64,000 bases of DNA from Clostridium aminobutyricum (GCF_017255415.1 NZ_JAFJZZ010000006.1:1-64000), one strand, 5' to 3'. Positions 48,009 through 57,412 are shown, counted from the stretch's first letter. Notes: generated by a model from the sequence alone, not told the origin. Program-made: numbers and translations.

Positions 48009-49313
48009 TTATTTAATTGTAGCTGTTGCTGTACCCACACCACTCGCTAGATTATACTGATCTACTGCCAAATTATAGTCCAGCATTGCTTTGTAATATT
48101 CCTGCTGTGTCTGAAATGCATTTAGCATAATGCCAGATAAATCCGTAATTGTAATCACACCACTGTCATATTGCAGCTGTCCAAGTCGAACTGTTTCTTT
48201 AGAGTTATCATAAGAAACTTTGCCGGATTTTACTGCTTCATGCTTCTGCACCATATCCATATATTTTGTACGCACATCGATTTCTATTTTTGATGGCTCC
48301 GTTTTTTGTGCTTCTTGTGCCATCATTAATGCAACTTTTGCATTTTGATAAGTCGCCGATGAGCTAGGATAATCTTTAACATTATTTAAAGCTAATTGAG
48401 TCATCTGAACATTATAATTTGCTTCACTGATTTCATTTCTGTTCGTTAAAGCCTCTTGAATGGAAGTGTCTAACGTTTTGCTAGGAAGCGCTATATCACT
48501 GAGAGAATCTGTCAGGGTCAATTTTTGGTGAATATTGTAACCCATAAACAGGTTGAAATTAAGTTTTACTTGTTCTAATCCGTTGACTGCAAGGTTATAT
48601 TGATCCTTTGCTGTGTTTAAAGTAGTCTCAGCATTTAGTGTATCTAATTTAGATACAGTTCCCAACTTATATTTCAGCATTGTGCTGTTATAAACGGCCT
48701 GACTTCTGTCCAAATTATCTTTCGCTACTTGTACCTGCGCCTCTGTGTATTTATAAGTATAATACATCTCATAAGCCTTTGCTTTTATGCTATTAATAGT
48801 CGCTTCATAATTCTTAGGGGCTTGAACAAGTCCATAGGCTTTATTTGCCTGCAACATAGGCTTGCTGGAAGTATCTACTCCCCAACCTGAGGTATCTTTT
48901 TCTGCCTGATGCAATGCTGATAATTTCTCACTATATCCCTTCGCTGCAGCAATTTCGTTATCCAGCGTTAGCTGTGCCAATTTTACATTTGGACTTTCCG
49001 CAAGAAGTTTTTTATATGCATCATCAAGGGAAATGCTAATCATTGTGCCGGTGTCCGCTATTGCAGACAAACTTGTATTTATTGCTGGAACTGTCGTAAT
49101 TGCGGAATCTGTTGTCGTGATTGCAGAGTCAGCGCTTATAGCGGTCCCGGTTGCAATAGCCGAACCACTTGTAACGGCAGATTGCGTCGTTATTGCTGAA
49201 CTGCTAGTCGAGGTGCTTGAATCACTTGTTCCAGTAGCCGCAAACGCAGCCGCGTGAACAGAGGTTACTACTATAGCAAATGCTAGCAGCACTATCCATA
49301 TTTGTTTTCTCAT
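48009..49313 (-). CDS. TolC-like outer-membrane-factor family protein with SAI-rich linker
   Basis: The 434-aa protein has a signal peptide (about 1-26, ending AFAAT). A low-complexity region (about 27-90) of Ser/Ala/Ile/Thr follows, with repeated SAITT, SAIATG and SAINTS-type words. From about 92 it has two long helical repeats typical of TolC/OEP proteins (SLDDAYKKLLAESPNVKLAQ, LGTVSKLDTLNAETTLNTAK, LGQLQYDSGVITITDLSGI). TolC channels need an outer membrane, so in a monoderm its role would be different, perhaps a wall-spanning conduit or periplasm-like helical scaffold. It has its own promoter and terminator. Confidence 0.75.
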   Translation of the reverse strand: MRKQIWIVLLAFAIVVTSVHAAAFAATGTSDSSTSTSSSAITTQSAVTSGSAIATGTAISADSAITTTDSAITTVPAINTSLSAIADTGTMISISLDDAYKKLLAESPNVKLAQLTLDNEIAAAKGYSEKLSALHQAEKDTSGWGVDTSSKPMLQANKAYGLVQAPKNYEATINSIKAKAYEMYYTYKYTEAQVQVAKDNLDRSQAVYNSTMLKYKLGTVSKLDTLNAETTLNTAKDQYNLAVNGLEQVKLNFNLFMGYNIHQKLTLTDSLSDIALPSKTLDTSIQEALTNRNEISEANYNVQMTQLALNNVKDYPSSSATYQNAKVALMMAQEAQKTEPSKIEIDVRTKYMDMVQKHEAVKSGKVSYDNSKETVRLGQLQYDSGVITITDLSGIMLNAFQTQQEYYKAMLDYNLAVDQYNLASGVGTATATIK

Positions 49314-49375
49314 CTCTATTTCTTCCTCCTTTTATTTTCCATGCTCGGCGATATCCGACTCATGGGTCGGTTTTA

Positions 49376-49405
49376 ATTTTACCGCTTTTTCTGCAATACT
49401 GTCAA
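49376..49405 (-). promoter_or_regulatory. Promoter of the TolC-like gene
   Basis: On the minus strand the -35 is TTGACA (49400-49405) and the -10 is TAAAAT (49376-49381), with an 18-base spacer. A small CCGAC/GTCGG hairpin lies at the start of the leader. The divergent plus-strand gene has a TATAAT near 49501-49506 without a clear -35. Confidence 0.7.
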
Positions 49406-49533
49406 TACACAAACCCCTTAAATTTGTGATATAAATATTAACAATTTATTACGAATTAAAGTCATCTTATGTTAAACTTATTAAAGATGTATGATCTTAG
49501 ATATAATTTAGATATAAAATGAAAGGTTCTTAA

Positions 49534-50727
49534 ATGAAGAAAATATTATATGTTGCTTCCACCTATGGGCATATTGCCAGTTTCCATATACCTTATATTA
49601 AAAAATTGCAGGAAAATGGTTTTCTCGTGGACGTAGCAGCTGCAAACTCAAACGAAGAGGCAAAAAATTTATTAATGAAAGAGCTGCCTGAATCAGGCTT
49701 TATCGATATCTCTTTTGAGAAGAAAATGTTTTCTTATAAAAATGCTAAAGCTGTTAAACAAATTAGAAAAAAAATTTCTAATCGAGCTTATGATATCATT
49801 AGCGTGCACACTTCCCTTGCTAGCTTTTATGTTAGATTGGCCGTCCTTCTTTTAATCTCACAGAAAAGTTTACGTCCAATTCTCATAAATACGGTCCATG
49901 GTTACCTATTTGATAATAAAACGTCTTTTTTGAAGCGAAGTTTATTACTATTTGCAGAAAAAATCACCAGATCGGTGACAAACCATTTACTAGTCATGAA
50001 CTGTGACGATTATGAAATAGCTCAAAAATATCATTTATATCAAGACACGCTATCCATGATTCCTGGAATGGGGATTGATACTATCCGTTTCAGCCAAGAG
50101 AACTTTGCTTTGTTAGACCGCAACGAAGAACGAAAAAAGTTAAATTTGAATCAATCTGATATTGTGATGATATATGCCGCTGAATTTTCAAAACGTAAAA
50201 ACCAAAAAATGCTTATATCTGCAATACAACAACTTCCTCCCAATGTTAAACTAATTCTGGCAGGACAAGGGGATCAACTTGAAAAATGCAAGAAATTATC
50301 TTGCCAGGTGAATTTAACGCATTCAACCTCTTCAAGAGAAAAAAACTCTGTCGTGCGATCCGCTAAAGAAGAACGAATTATCTTTTTGGGCCATGTAGGG
50401 AACTTAGAATACTATTATTTTATTTCTGATATTTGTGTTTCTTCTAGTAGCAGCGAAGGGCTTCCATTTAATATCATGGAAGCGATGTCTATGGGTCTGC
50501 CTGTTGTTGCGACAGATGTTAAAGGTCATAAGGATCTAATTGAAGAGAGCATCAATGGATTTTTATATGAATTTGATTCTATGGAAGGATTTCGAAATAC
50601 ACTCATGCGTCTAATTGAGCTTCCATCCATTGCATTAAGACAAATAGGTGAAAATAATACTGATAAAGCTTCTCTCTACAGTCTTCAAGAAGTACTTGAA
50701 AAAGGATTGAGTATATTCAACAAATAA
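49534..50727 (+). CDS. GT4 glycosyltransferase
   Basis: The 397-aa GT-B enzyme begins MKKILYVASTYGHIASFHIPYI. It has a TVHGYLFDNK segment and the donor site SSSSEGLPFNIMEAMSMGLPVVATDVKG, which in parts matches CapM/EpsF-like transferases. GAAAGG precedes the start by seven bases. It is followed by a Wzy-like gene with its own promoter. An insertion of charged, serine-rich residues (about 255-285) is unusual. The donor sugar is unknown. Confidence 0.86.
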   Translation: MKKILYVASTYGHIASFHIPYIKKLQENGFLVDVAAANSNEEAKNLLMKELPESGFIDISFEKKMFSYKNAKAVKQIRKKISNRAYDIISVHTSLASFYVRLAVLLLISQKSLRPILINTVHGYLFDNKTSFLKRSLLLFAEKITRSVTNHLLVMNCDDYEIAQKYHLYQDTLSMIPGMGIDTIRFSQENFALLDRNEERKKLNLNQSDIVMIYAAEFSKRKNQKMLISAIQQLPPNVKLILAGQGDQLEKCKKLSCQVNLTHSTSSREKNSVVRSAKEERIIFLGHVGNLEYYYFISDICVSSSSSEGLPFNIMEAMSMGLPVVATDVKGHKDLIEESINGFLYEFDSMEGFRNTLMRLIELPSIALRQIGENNTDKASLYSLQEVLEKGLSIFNK

Positions 50728-50783
50728 ACCATTAGTAGCATCATTATTTCATTAATTAGTAATTTTATTGTCAGGTCTTGGAT

Positions 50784-50812
50784 TTGCAATTTAACATTTT
50801 TTGGTGTATAAT
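50784..50812 (+). promoter_or_regulatory. Promoter of the second Wzy-like gene
   Basis: The -35 is TTGCAA (50784-50789) and the -10 is TATAAT (50807-50812), with a 17-base spacer. It lies about 50 bases ahead of the ATG at 50865 and shows that the longer in-frame start at 50778 would begin inside the promoter. Confidence 0.7.
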
Positions 50813-50864
50813 ATTATGGTTTCTAAATAGATACATTTACAAAAATTATTGGGGGTTTTTACAC

Positions 50865-52862
50865 ATGGGAAAAACGAATAAACAAACAAAGAAAGCCACA
50901 ATGCCAGAACCGAATCAGAAACACAGTAAATTAAGCTCAGCATCTAAAACTAAAAATGAAGACTTTATTTGGTCTATGAGTATGGCCCCACGTCTTCAAG
51001 AAAGTTTTCACTGGTTCCAGATGGTACCCGTTATTTTATTTACTGCCTGCGTTATTACGATAGTAAGACTGCATTCATATACACGACCTATGTCACAATT
51101 TTATTGGACAAACAGTGGTAATGATTTAACAGACTTCTTCAGCTTTTATAAGATGGAAGCTATCATACTCTGTGCAGTACTTGCATTGGTAATATTGCTA
51201 TACCGAATCTTTTCACAGTCAATGGCCATCAAACGAACACCTTACTATATTCCAATTACAGTTTATTCCTTATTTGTATTATTCTCCTATTTTATGTCTG
51301 ATTACAAGGAATTTGCACTTTGGGGATGGAATGACAGATTTGAAGGGACAGTAACTTTGCTCACCTATATGTTTATGTTATTTTATATCATCAATACTGT
51401 AAACAACGAAAAAAACGTAAAATGTATTATTTATATATTAGGCATCGTTAGCACGCTTCTTTCATTATTAGGCATTACTCAAGCTTCAGGTCATGATTTT
51501 TTTAAGACATTGATAGGAAAAAAACTTATCACACCAAGTTCCTATTGGAATAATCTAGATCAGTTGACTTTTACTTTTCATAAAGAAATTTACCAGACAG
51601 TATATAATATCAATTATGTCTCTTTCTATTTAACTCTCTTGCTACCGCTTTTTGGCTTATTATTTATTTATTCTATGACAAAAGGAAAAGCGGAACCTGT
51701 TTATAAAAAACTGTCTTGGGGCGTTTTATTTGCACTAACGATTTATAATCTCATCGGTTCTCAGTCCTCTGGGGGATTCCTAGGTATGGGAATTGTCGTG
51801 CTGATTAGTTTAGTCATTCTGAATAAAAAAATTATTAACTGGTGGAGACCTGTCTCAATACTAATTGTTATAACGCTATTAGTAGGAGGAATCACGTACA
51901 ATCGTTGGATGCCAGAGATTTCAGGAGCTAGCAAAAGTGTCTTAGGAATAGATACTCAAAGTTCTACTAATTCAGAAGTGCCAGGCTCACCTAAATCAAA
52001 TGATTTAGGTGTATCTACTACGACTTCCAAAGGCTACATTGATTATATTGTGACAAAAGGTAGTGATATTATATTTAATTATAAAGGAAATGAATTAACC
52101 TTTACTACTTATCCAGAAAATCCTGTTGCTATAAAATTAACAGACGCGCAGGGAAAAGATCTTGATATAAAAAACATTGAAGGCTCCCAGATGTTCACCA
52201 TCGCAGATGATCGTTTTGCCTCTTTTGTAATTGGGCCTGCTGAAGATTCTGCCGGGACAAATTATTTTATTATTAATGTTGACGATTCGGAGTGGGATTT
52301 TGCAATTATACCTGGAAAAGATGTTCAATACAGAAATACACTAGGGAACCTTGTTTCCCTCACTAAAGTTCCTGCTATCGGTTGGGAAGATAATCAAAAT
52401 TTTGGTTCCGGACGAGGCTATATATGGTCCAGAACTATACCGATGTTCAAAGATACAATCTTACTGGGACATGGAGCAGATACCTATTGCATTTACTTCC
52501 CTCAGAACGACTACGTGGGAAAATATAACGCAGATTGGGGATTAAATCTTATTGTTGACAAGCCACACAATATGTATTTTGCGACAATAGTCAATACCGG
52601 AATGATTTCACTACTTGCGTTGATGGTGTTATGGTTTACTTACATCTTCCAAAGCATCAAAATCTACGGGCGAAGAGACTTAAATAGCTTTATAGACTAT
52701 GCCGGAATTGGTGTCTTCTTAGGAATATGCGGATTTTTAGTATCTGCTTTTGTTGATGATTCTTCCGTATCTGTAATGCCAATGTTTTATGGATTACTTG
52801 GTACGGGTATCGCTATTAATATCATGCTGAAAAAGCAAATGAAGGAAACGCAGAATAATTAG
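50865..52862 (+). CDS. Second Wzy-like O-antigen ligase/polymerase
   Basis: The 665-aa membrane protein has about ten to twelve helices. A large extracytoplasmic, beta-rich loop (about 365-500) follows helices ending in ITYNRWMPEIS. The Wzy_C-type region shows LLGHGADTYCIYFPQND and KPHNMYFATIVNTGMISLLA. GGGGG nine bases upstream fixes the start at 50865. It belongs to the same broad family as 20769-23708 but lacks the long C-terminal extension. It could polymerise a different repeat unit or ligate a glycan to protein. Transcription ends at the hairpin 52891-52928. Confidence 0.8.
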   Translation: MGKTNKQTKKATMPEPNQKHSKLSSASKTKNEDFIWSMSMAPRLQESFHWFQMVPVILFTACVITIVRLHSYTRPMSQFYWTNSGNDLTDFFSFYKMEAIILCAVLALVILLYRIFSQSMAIKRTPYYIPITVYSLFVLFSYFMSDYKEFALWGWNDRFEGTVTLLTYMFMLFYIINTVNNEKNVKCIIYILGIVSTLLSLLGITQASGHDFFKTLIGKKLITPSSYWNNLDQLTFTFHKEIYQTVYNINYVSFYLTLLLPLFGLLFIYSMTKGKAEPVYKKLSWGVLFALTIYNLIGSQSSGGFLGMGIVVLISLVILNKKIINWWRPVSILIVITLLVGGITYNRWMPEISGASKSVLGIDTQSSTNSEVPGSPKSNDLGVSTTTSKGYIDYIVTKGSDIIFNYKGNELTFTTYPENPVAIKLTDAQGKDLDIKNIEGSQMFTIADDRFASFVIGPAEDSAGTNYFIINVDDSEWDFAIIPGKDVQYRNTLGNLVSLTKVPAIGWEDNQNFGSGRGYIWSRTIPMFKDTILLGHGADTYCIYFPQNDYVGKYNADWGLNLIVDKPHNMYFATIVNTGMISLLALMVLWFTYIFQSIKIYGRRDLNSFIDYAGIGVFLGICGFLVSAFVDDSSVSVMPMFYGLLGTGIAINIMLKKQMKETQNN

Positions 52863-52890
52863 TTCTGAATCAAATTGGATATTTTGAATC

Positions 52891-52928
52891 AAAAATGCCA
52901 CGGATTTGCATGATTCCGTGGCATTTTT
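52891..52928. terminator. Bidirectional terminator
   Basis: A perfect 14-bp stem (52891-52904 with 52915-52928, AAAAATGCCACGGA and complement) with a 10-base loop has T-runs in both directions. It ends the plus-strand Wzy-like gene and the minus-strand aminotransferase operon. Confidence 0.9.
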
Positions 52929-52930
52929 CT

Positions 52931-54109
52931 TTATCTTAATTTAATTTGTTCGCAAACATATTTAACATCTTCTGCAGAAAGATTGGTTGAGCAAGGCACA
53001 TTTAAAATGTGATCAGCGTAGTCAATGGCTTTCTCAACTTGATAGCTTTGAGCATCCTTATATGGATCTAATATATGAATCAGTTTCCAAATCGGTCTGC
53101 ATTGTATCCCTCTATCAATAAGCCTGTGCATCAAATCATCTCTGCTTTCTCCAAATCCGTTCTCATCGATATAAAGCGAATAGAACCAATGATTGGCTCT
53201 AATACCAGATTCAAAAGGCAATATAGTAATTCCATTTACATCAGAAAGTTCTTTTTTATATAGTTCATAATTTGACATCTTTGTTTGAATGAAAGATTCC
53301 AGTTGATCCATCTGGCTTACTCCTAGCGCTGCCTGCAAATTCAGCATACGATAATTATATCCCACTTCCCCATGCACGAAATACAGCGCATCTTCAGGTG
53401 TTGTATTTTTCGCAGTTATGGTCAAATATCTTGCTTGGTCTAGGTAATCCTGATTATTGGAGACAATCATTCCGCCCCCACCGGTAGTAATAATCTTATT
53501 TGCATTAAATGAATAAACACCCATATCCGAAATCGTTCCGGAAAATTTGCCTGCATACCTTCCTGTTGTATAATAGCTTCCTAGGGCTTCAGTTGCATCT
53601 TCTAAGACCTTTAGGCGGTACTTTGCAGCAATGTCCATAACTTGCTCCATCTTCGCTAAATTCCCAAATATATGTACCACAATGATAACTGCAACTCGTT
53701 TCCCAGTTTTCTTATTTACAAGACCCTTCTCATCAAGCTCACACTCTTCACGGCAGAATTTCTCAAGCTTTACAGCATCCATGCAAAGAGAATCATCGCA
53801 GTCCATAAAAATCGGCTCTGCGCCAAGATACTTTACTGGATTAACTGCTGCTACAAATGTTAAAGTGGGAACGATTACTTCCTCTCCCGATTTTACACCT
53901 AAAATACGAAGCGCAACATGTAGGCCCGCAGTTCCGCTTTGTGCAGACACAGCATCCTTTAGGCCCACATATTTTGCTATTTTCTGTTCGAATTCTGTGA
54001 TAAATCTTCCTCCGGTCGAAATCCAACCTGTTTCAATACATTCTCGGAGATTGTCTACTATATCCATATTTAAATTAGGAACACTTAGCTGTATCTGTTT
54101 TTTCTCCAT
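52931..54109 (-). CDS. DegT/DnrJ/EryC1-type sugar aminotransferase
   Basis: This PLP enzyme transfers an amino group to a keto sugar nucleotide. The 392-aa sequence shows SAQSGTAGLHVALRIL, EDATEALGSYY and the Schiff-base lysine in YSFNANKIITTGGGG. LegC/PglE-like members make 4-amino sugars. Substrate candidates in the window are dTDP-4-keto-6-deoxyglucose (RmlA/RmlB) and UDP-4-keto-6-deoxy-GlcNAc (PglF-like or CapE). It is the last gene of the second operon, 30 bases after an ACP gene. Confidence 0.9.
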   Translation of the reverse strand: MEKKQIQLSVPNLNMDIVDNLRECIETGWISTGGRFITEFEQKIAKYVGLKDAVSAQSGTAGLHVALRILGVKSGEEVIVPTLTFVAAVNPVKYLGAEPIFMDCDDSLCMDAVKLEKFCREECELDEKGLVNKKTGKRVAVIIVVHIFGNLAKMEQVMDIAAKYRLKVLEDATEALGSYYTTGRYAGKFSGTISDMGVYSFNANKIITTGGGGMIVSNNQDYLDQARYLTITAKNTTPEDALYFVHGEVGYNYRMLNLQAALGVSQMDQLESFIQTKMSNYELYKKELSDVNGITILPFESGIRANHWFYSLYIDENGFGESRDDLMHRLIDRGIQCRPIWKLIHILDPYKDAQSYQVEKAIDYADHILNVPCSTNLSAEDVKYVCEQIKLR

Positions 54110-54139
54110 ACCCTTTCCCCTCTTGATCTATATAATCGA

Positions 54140-54379
54140 TTACATCATTATCTCAGTGTTTTGGACAATGCTTTCAATGCTCTTCATTTCACCAATTGTC
54201 TCAGCTTCAAACTGTATATCAAATGCAGCTTCTAGTTCAAAAACCAACTGTATATGTGCAACTGAATCCCAATCTTCTATGTCTTCAGCTGTCGTCTCCA
54301 AGGTAATTGTAAGGTCCTTATTGTCAAAAAACTCTTTAAATACTTCTGTTACTTTATTCAAAACTTCATCTCTAGTCAT
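54140..54379 (-). CDS. Acyl carrier protein (first of two)
   Basis: The 79-aa acidic protein has the phosphopantetheine attachment site in IEDWDSVAHIQLVFELE, with Ser at about residue 40. It follows an FkbH-like gene, a pairing known from glyceryl-ACP formation. It differs clearly from the second ACP at 58186, so each may serve its own enzyme. AAAGGAG precedes the ATG. It is not near fatty-acid synthesis genes and is therefore probably specialised. Confidence 0.9.
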   Translation of the reverse strand: MTRDEVLNKVTEVFKEFFDNKDLTITLETTAEDIEDWDSVAHIQLVFELEAAFDIQFEAETIGEMKSIESIVQNTEIMM

Positions 54380-54550
54380 AATTTAACTCCTTTCTTACTT
54401 CATTACTACTTTCCATCAGCTCTATCATAAATCAATATCTCTCTTGCTGATCATAGAAAATCTCTTCGAACAAGCTATATCTAATTCCTCAAACGCTTCA
54501 ATTGATTTTTCTATTTTCTTAACTAAATATCCAATGTGATGTATTTTCAT
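54380..54550 (-). pseudogene. Decayed VOC-family (glyoxalase-fold) gene
   Basis: An ATG at 54550, seven bases after the FkbH stop, opens a 41-codon frame. It begins MKIHHIGYLVKKIEKSIEAF, the N-terminus of VOC proteins that often accompany FkbH and ACP genes. The frame ends at a TGA (54425-54427). A one-base shift just before the stop reads FMIELMESSNEV, which resembles the later IELI(E/S)P metal-site strand of the same family. An intact VOC protein would need about 130-150 aa, so the middle is deleted and the frame is broken. Confidence 0.6.
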
Positions 54551-54557
54551 CTAATTA

Positions 54558-56300
54558 TTATCCTTTTTCACAAAAAGTCTTTTTCGAGATATATTCTGAA
54601 ACACATAGCGTCCACCGTGTGCTGACGGATGATTTTTGCTCGTTTTCTATTTCTGTAAATCCATATTGTTTAAACAATCCGGAAACCATGGCGTTTTTAT
54701 TGGTAGGAATATATTCTCCCTCCAATTTTAAAAAGCCTTTCCCTTGGGCTAACCGAACCATTTCGTTAAACAAGAATTCTTCCACTGTCCTTTTCAAGAC
54801 TCGGCAGCTCATCAATAACGTATCAATAAATAACGTATCTTCTGAAATTTTTTCCAAAATAACGACTCCGATTATGCCGTAATCACCAAATCTGTCTTGT
54901 ACCGTAACTGCCATCGTCAAGAACTGTTCCGAATGCTTTAGCATGACTTGCAGCTCATTTTCAGAATACCGTTTTGTTCTCAAATTGAACTGATTCGATC
55001 GTTGAGTCAGCTGTGCTATCCTAGGAATGGAAAATGGGTCAAAAGACTTTACCTCCGCAACCATTTCTAAATCACGTAAATAAGCTTCTAAGCTGGTCAT
55101 AGTATCCCGCATCACAACACGTTTTGCTTCCTCACGATACTGTTTTGTCCTCTCGCGGTCTACGTCTGATAATTGAACTGTTTCAAACAAATTCAGACTC
55201 TTTAAATAAGCTGCATACTCTGTCGGCTCTTTCGGAAGATCAGGAACCGCGACCTCTGGAAGAAGTGTCTGAACCAATTCTCTCTCAAATGGGTTATCAT
55301 CTATAAAAACGATTGAGTCTAGACCAATATTTAGTATGTCACGTATCTTTTTAATATTGGTTGCCTTATCTTTCCAATTTGCCACAAATACGGAGATATC
55401 CTCTGGCCTCAAAATCATGTCAGGATGTTGTAAAAATGGTTGCATCGCAGTATCTTGATTATTCTTACTACATATAGCTATCGCGATACCACGTCTAGAA
55501 AGTTCCTTTATCCAGAGCTGCAGGTCAGAAAAAACTTTTCCAATCCCTAATTCTCCGATTTGAATACCTTCCAGTCCATCATCTCCAATAATCCCACCCC
55601 ATAAAGTATTATCTAGGTCGGTAATCAAACATTTTTTTATCTTTCCTAAAAGCACCGAGATCACATCGCAAATTTGCTTAGCAATTAATACTAGTGTGTC
55701 CATGGAAAATACCGTTTTTGATATGTAATACAACCGATTATCTACCATGTTTGCTCTGCCTAGTAAGTTTTGCAGCGTGCATATATCTACTAGATAACAA
55801 TTTTCTTCAGCGGCAATATCCCCCAGTTCAATATTCATCTTTCTAGTGGAATAAAGCAGTGATTTTTTATAACTACCGGCAAAGTTCCCGTAGATTCCAT
55901 CATCTATTTCACAATAGTTGCATATTAACACGTTTGAGTCTGCATGCTTATTAGCCTGCTTACATAGTTGCCTTATTCTAAAAATTTGATGTTCAACAAC
56001 TTCAGCTCGCTCTCCTTCCGACGTATTATAAAATTTCTCTTGAAATTTTTCTATACATGGAAAGATCAATATATAGTTGGGCTGAAACCGATATAGCTCA
56101 GAGGTCTCATCCAGCAATTCCACTTCCATTTGATCATATGCTGCCTCATAAATATGAATGTCCAATCCGAACTCATAGCCATATCCTCTAATCGCTTGTG
56201 CCAGCATTGGAACCGACCAATCAGCAACAATCGCCATTTTTACTGTTCTAAAAGTAGAATAATCTTTTTTTAAATTTTTTCTTAACTCTGTAAACTTCAT
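54558..56300 (-). CDS. FkbH-like HAD-superfamily (glyceryl-ACP synthase-like) protein
   Basis: FkbH-type enzymes dephosphorylate 1,3-bisphosphoglycerate and load the glyceryl unit onto an ACP. The 580-aa protein has an N-terminal SGNH-like region (1 to about 215). The HAD IIIC core follows (ITDLDNTLWGGIIGDDG near 225, AICSKNNQDT, VFIDDNPFEREL), then a GNAT-like C-terminal domain (about 410-565) with VQDRFGDYGIIG and SCRVLKRTVEEFL. GGGG lies five bases before the ATG. It is between KAS III and the ACP and may instead make another hydroxyacyl group. Confidence 0.88.
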   Translation of the reverse strand: MKFTELRKNLKKDYSTFRTVKMAIVADWSVPMLAQAIRGYGYEFGLDIHIYEAAYDQMEVELLDETSELYRFQPNYILIFPCIEKFQEKFYNTSEGERAEVVEHQIFRIRQLCKQANKHADSNVLICNYCEIDDGIYGNFAGSYKKSLLYSTRKMNIELGDIAAEENCYLVDICTLQNLLGRANMVDNRLYYISKTVFSMDTLVLIAKQICDVISVLLGKIKKCLITDLDNTLWGGIIGDDGLEGIQIGELGIGKVFSDLQLWIKELSRRGIAIAICSKNNQDTAMQPFLQHPDMILRPEDISVFVANWKDKATNIKKIRDILNIGLDSIVFIDDNPFERELVQTLLPEVAVPDLPKEPTEYAAYLKSLNLFETVQLSDVDRERTKQYREEAKRVVMRDTMTSLEAYLRDLEMVAEVKSFDPFSIPRIAQLTQRSNQFNLRTKRYSENELQVMLKHSEQFLTMAVTVQDRFGDYGIIGVVILEKISEDTLFIDTLLMSCRVLKRTVEEFLFNEMVRLAQGKGFLKLEGEYIPTNKNAMVSGLFKQYGFTEIENEQKSSVSTRWTLCVSEYISKKTFCEKG

Positions 56301-56322
56301 CGCTACCCCTGTGTCAATTGGT

Positions 56323-57378
56323 TTAAATTCTTATTATCTCTGCACATTCTAATTTTTCCAGTTCGCAAGCCACAGCTCCCCATGACAATCCGATTCCAAA
56401 ACCAGCCAGTACCACATTTTTTCTGTTTTGCCATTTATCTTTAAGATCACATATTAAAAATGGAATCGTCGATCCATTCGTATTTCCAAATTTACCAATA
56501 TTAATCGGAATTTTATTTTCATCAATTTTTGCTCTTTTGGCTATATATTTGACCATATAGGAATTTGCCTGATGGAGAAGAAACAAATCCACGTCTGCCC
56601 TATTCCACGGATGTTCTTCTAAAATTTGATTAAGCACATTAGGTACTTGCTTGATTGCAAATGTGAAGACATTCATACCGTTCATATAGAAATTTTCTTT
56701 GGATCTTTTGCTTCCGTCTTTATCTTCATATAACTGCTTCGTTTCTTCAGAACAGTGCAGACGCTCGCCGCCTGCTTCTATGATTAAATCTTCATAGCCA
56801 TTGCCATCTGTTTTCATGATAAACGTCATGGGGGTTGGATGTTTCGAATATTCAACAGCCGTTGCTGCGCCGCCATCGCTTATAATGAAAGATATGCCTT
56901 TATCTTGCGGGGATATATGTCTTCTAAGCGTATCCCCAGTCATCACTAATATTCGCTTGCAGGCTCCGCTTTGAATAAACTGACTGGCTAAGAACAATCC
57001 ATGTACAAACCCGGAGCATCCCAAATTGATATCAAGAGCAATGCAATCACTTTTTAGCCCTAATCGTCCGTGTAAAACACAGGAAGTTGCCGGCATTTTG
57101 TAATCCGGTGTTTGAGAAACAAATAATAACCCGTCAATCGTATCTTTCTCCCACTTCAAAGTTTCTATTAATTTTTCTGCGGCAGCATAGCAAAAATCAG
57201 CTGCCGTCTGATCTTTCTCCGCAACAAATAATTCTTTCACGCCTACCGAGTGAGTTGCCTTTTCAATCTCGTCTTTACTAAAATATCCGTCACCAATTTC
57301 ATAAATAGATTTGGCATTTTGCGGCAGTGCGCAACATATTCCTGTTAGTTCTACGTTTACTGTTTTTAAAATGGGCAT
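56323..57378 (-). CDS. 3-oxoacyl-ACP synthase III (FabH-like)
   Basis: KAS III condenses an acyl starter with malonyl-ACP. The 351-aa protein has the catalytic Cys in LDINLGCSGFVHGL, the His in LFLLHQANSYM and the Asn in GKFGNTNGSTIPF, so the triad is intact. A frame 21 codons longer (57441) overlaps the reductase, but GGGA seven bases before 57378 and the homologous start MPILKTVNVELTGICCALP favour the shorter form. It differs from housekeeping FabH by its glycan-operon context. It may make acetoacetyl-ACP for the adjacent reductase, or join in tetronate-like chemistry with FkbH. Confidence 0.85.
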   Translation of the reverse strand: MPILKTVNVELTGICCALPQNAKSIYEIGDGYFSKDEIEKATHSVGVKELFVAEKDQTAADFCYAAAEKLIETLKWEKDTIDGLLFVSQTPDYKMPATSCVLHGRLGLKSDCIALDINLGCSGFVHGLFLASQFIQSGACKRILVMTGDTLRRHISPQDKGISFIISDGGAATAVEYSKHPTPMTFIMKTDGNGYEDLIIEAGGERLHCSEETKQLYEDKDGSKRSKENFYMNGMNVFTFAIKQVPNVLNQILEEHPWNRADVDLFLLHQANSYMVKYIAKRAKIDENKIPINIGKFGNTNGSTIPFLICDLKDKWQNRKNVVLAGFGIGLSWGAVACELEKLECAEIIRI

Positions 57379-57412
57379 GATCTTTTCCCTTACCTTATCT
57401 TCAAATTTCGCG

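Noticed and set aside
53631-54386. Long plus-strand frame opposite the aminotransferase and ACP
   Set aside because: It is the antisense shadow of two well-supported minus-strand genes.
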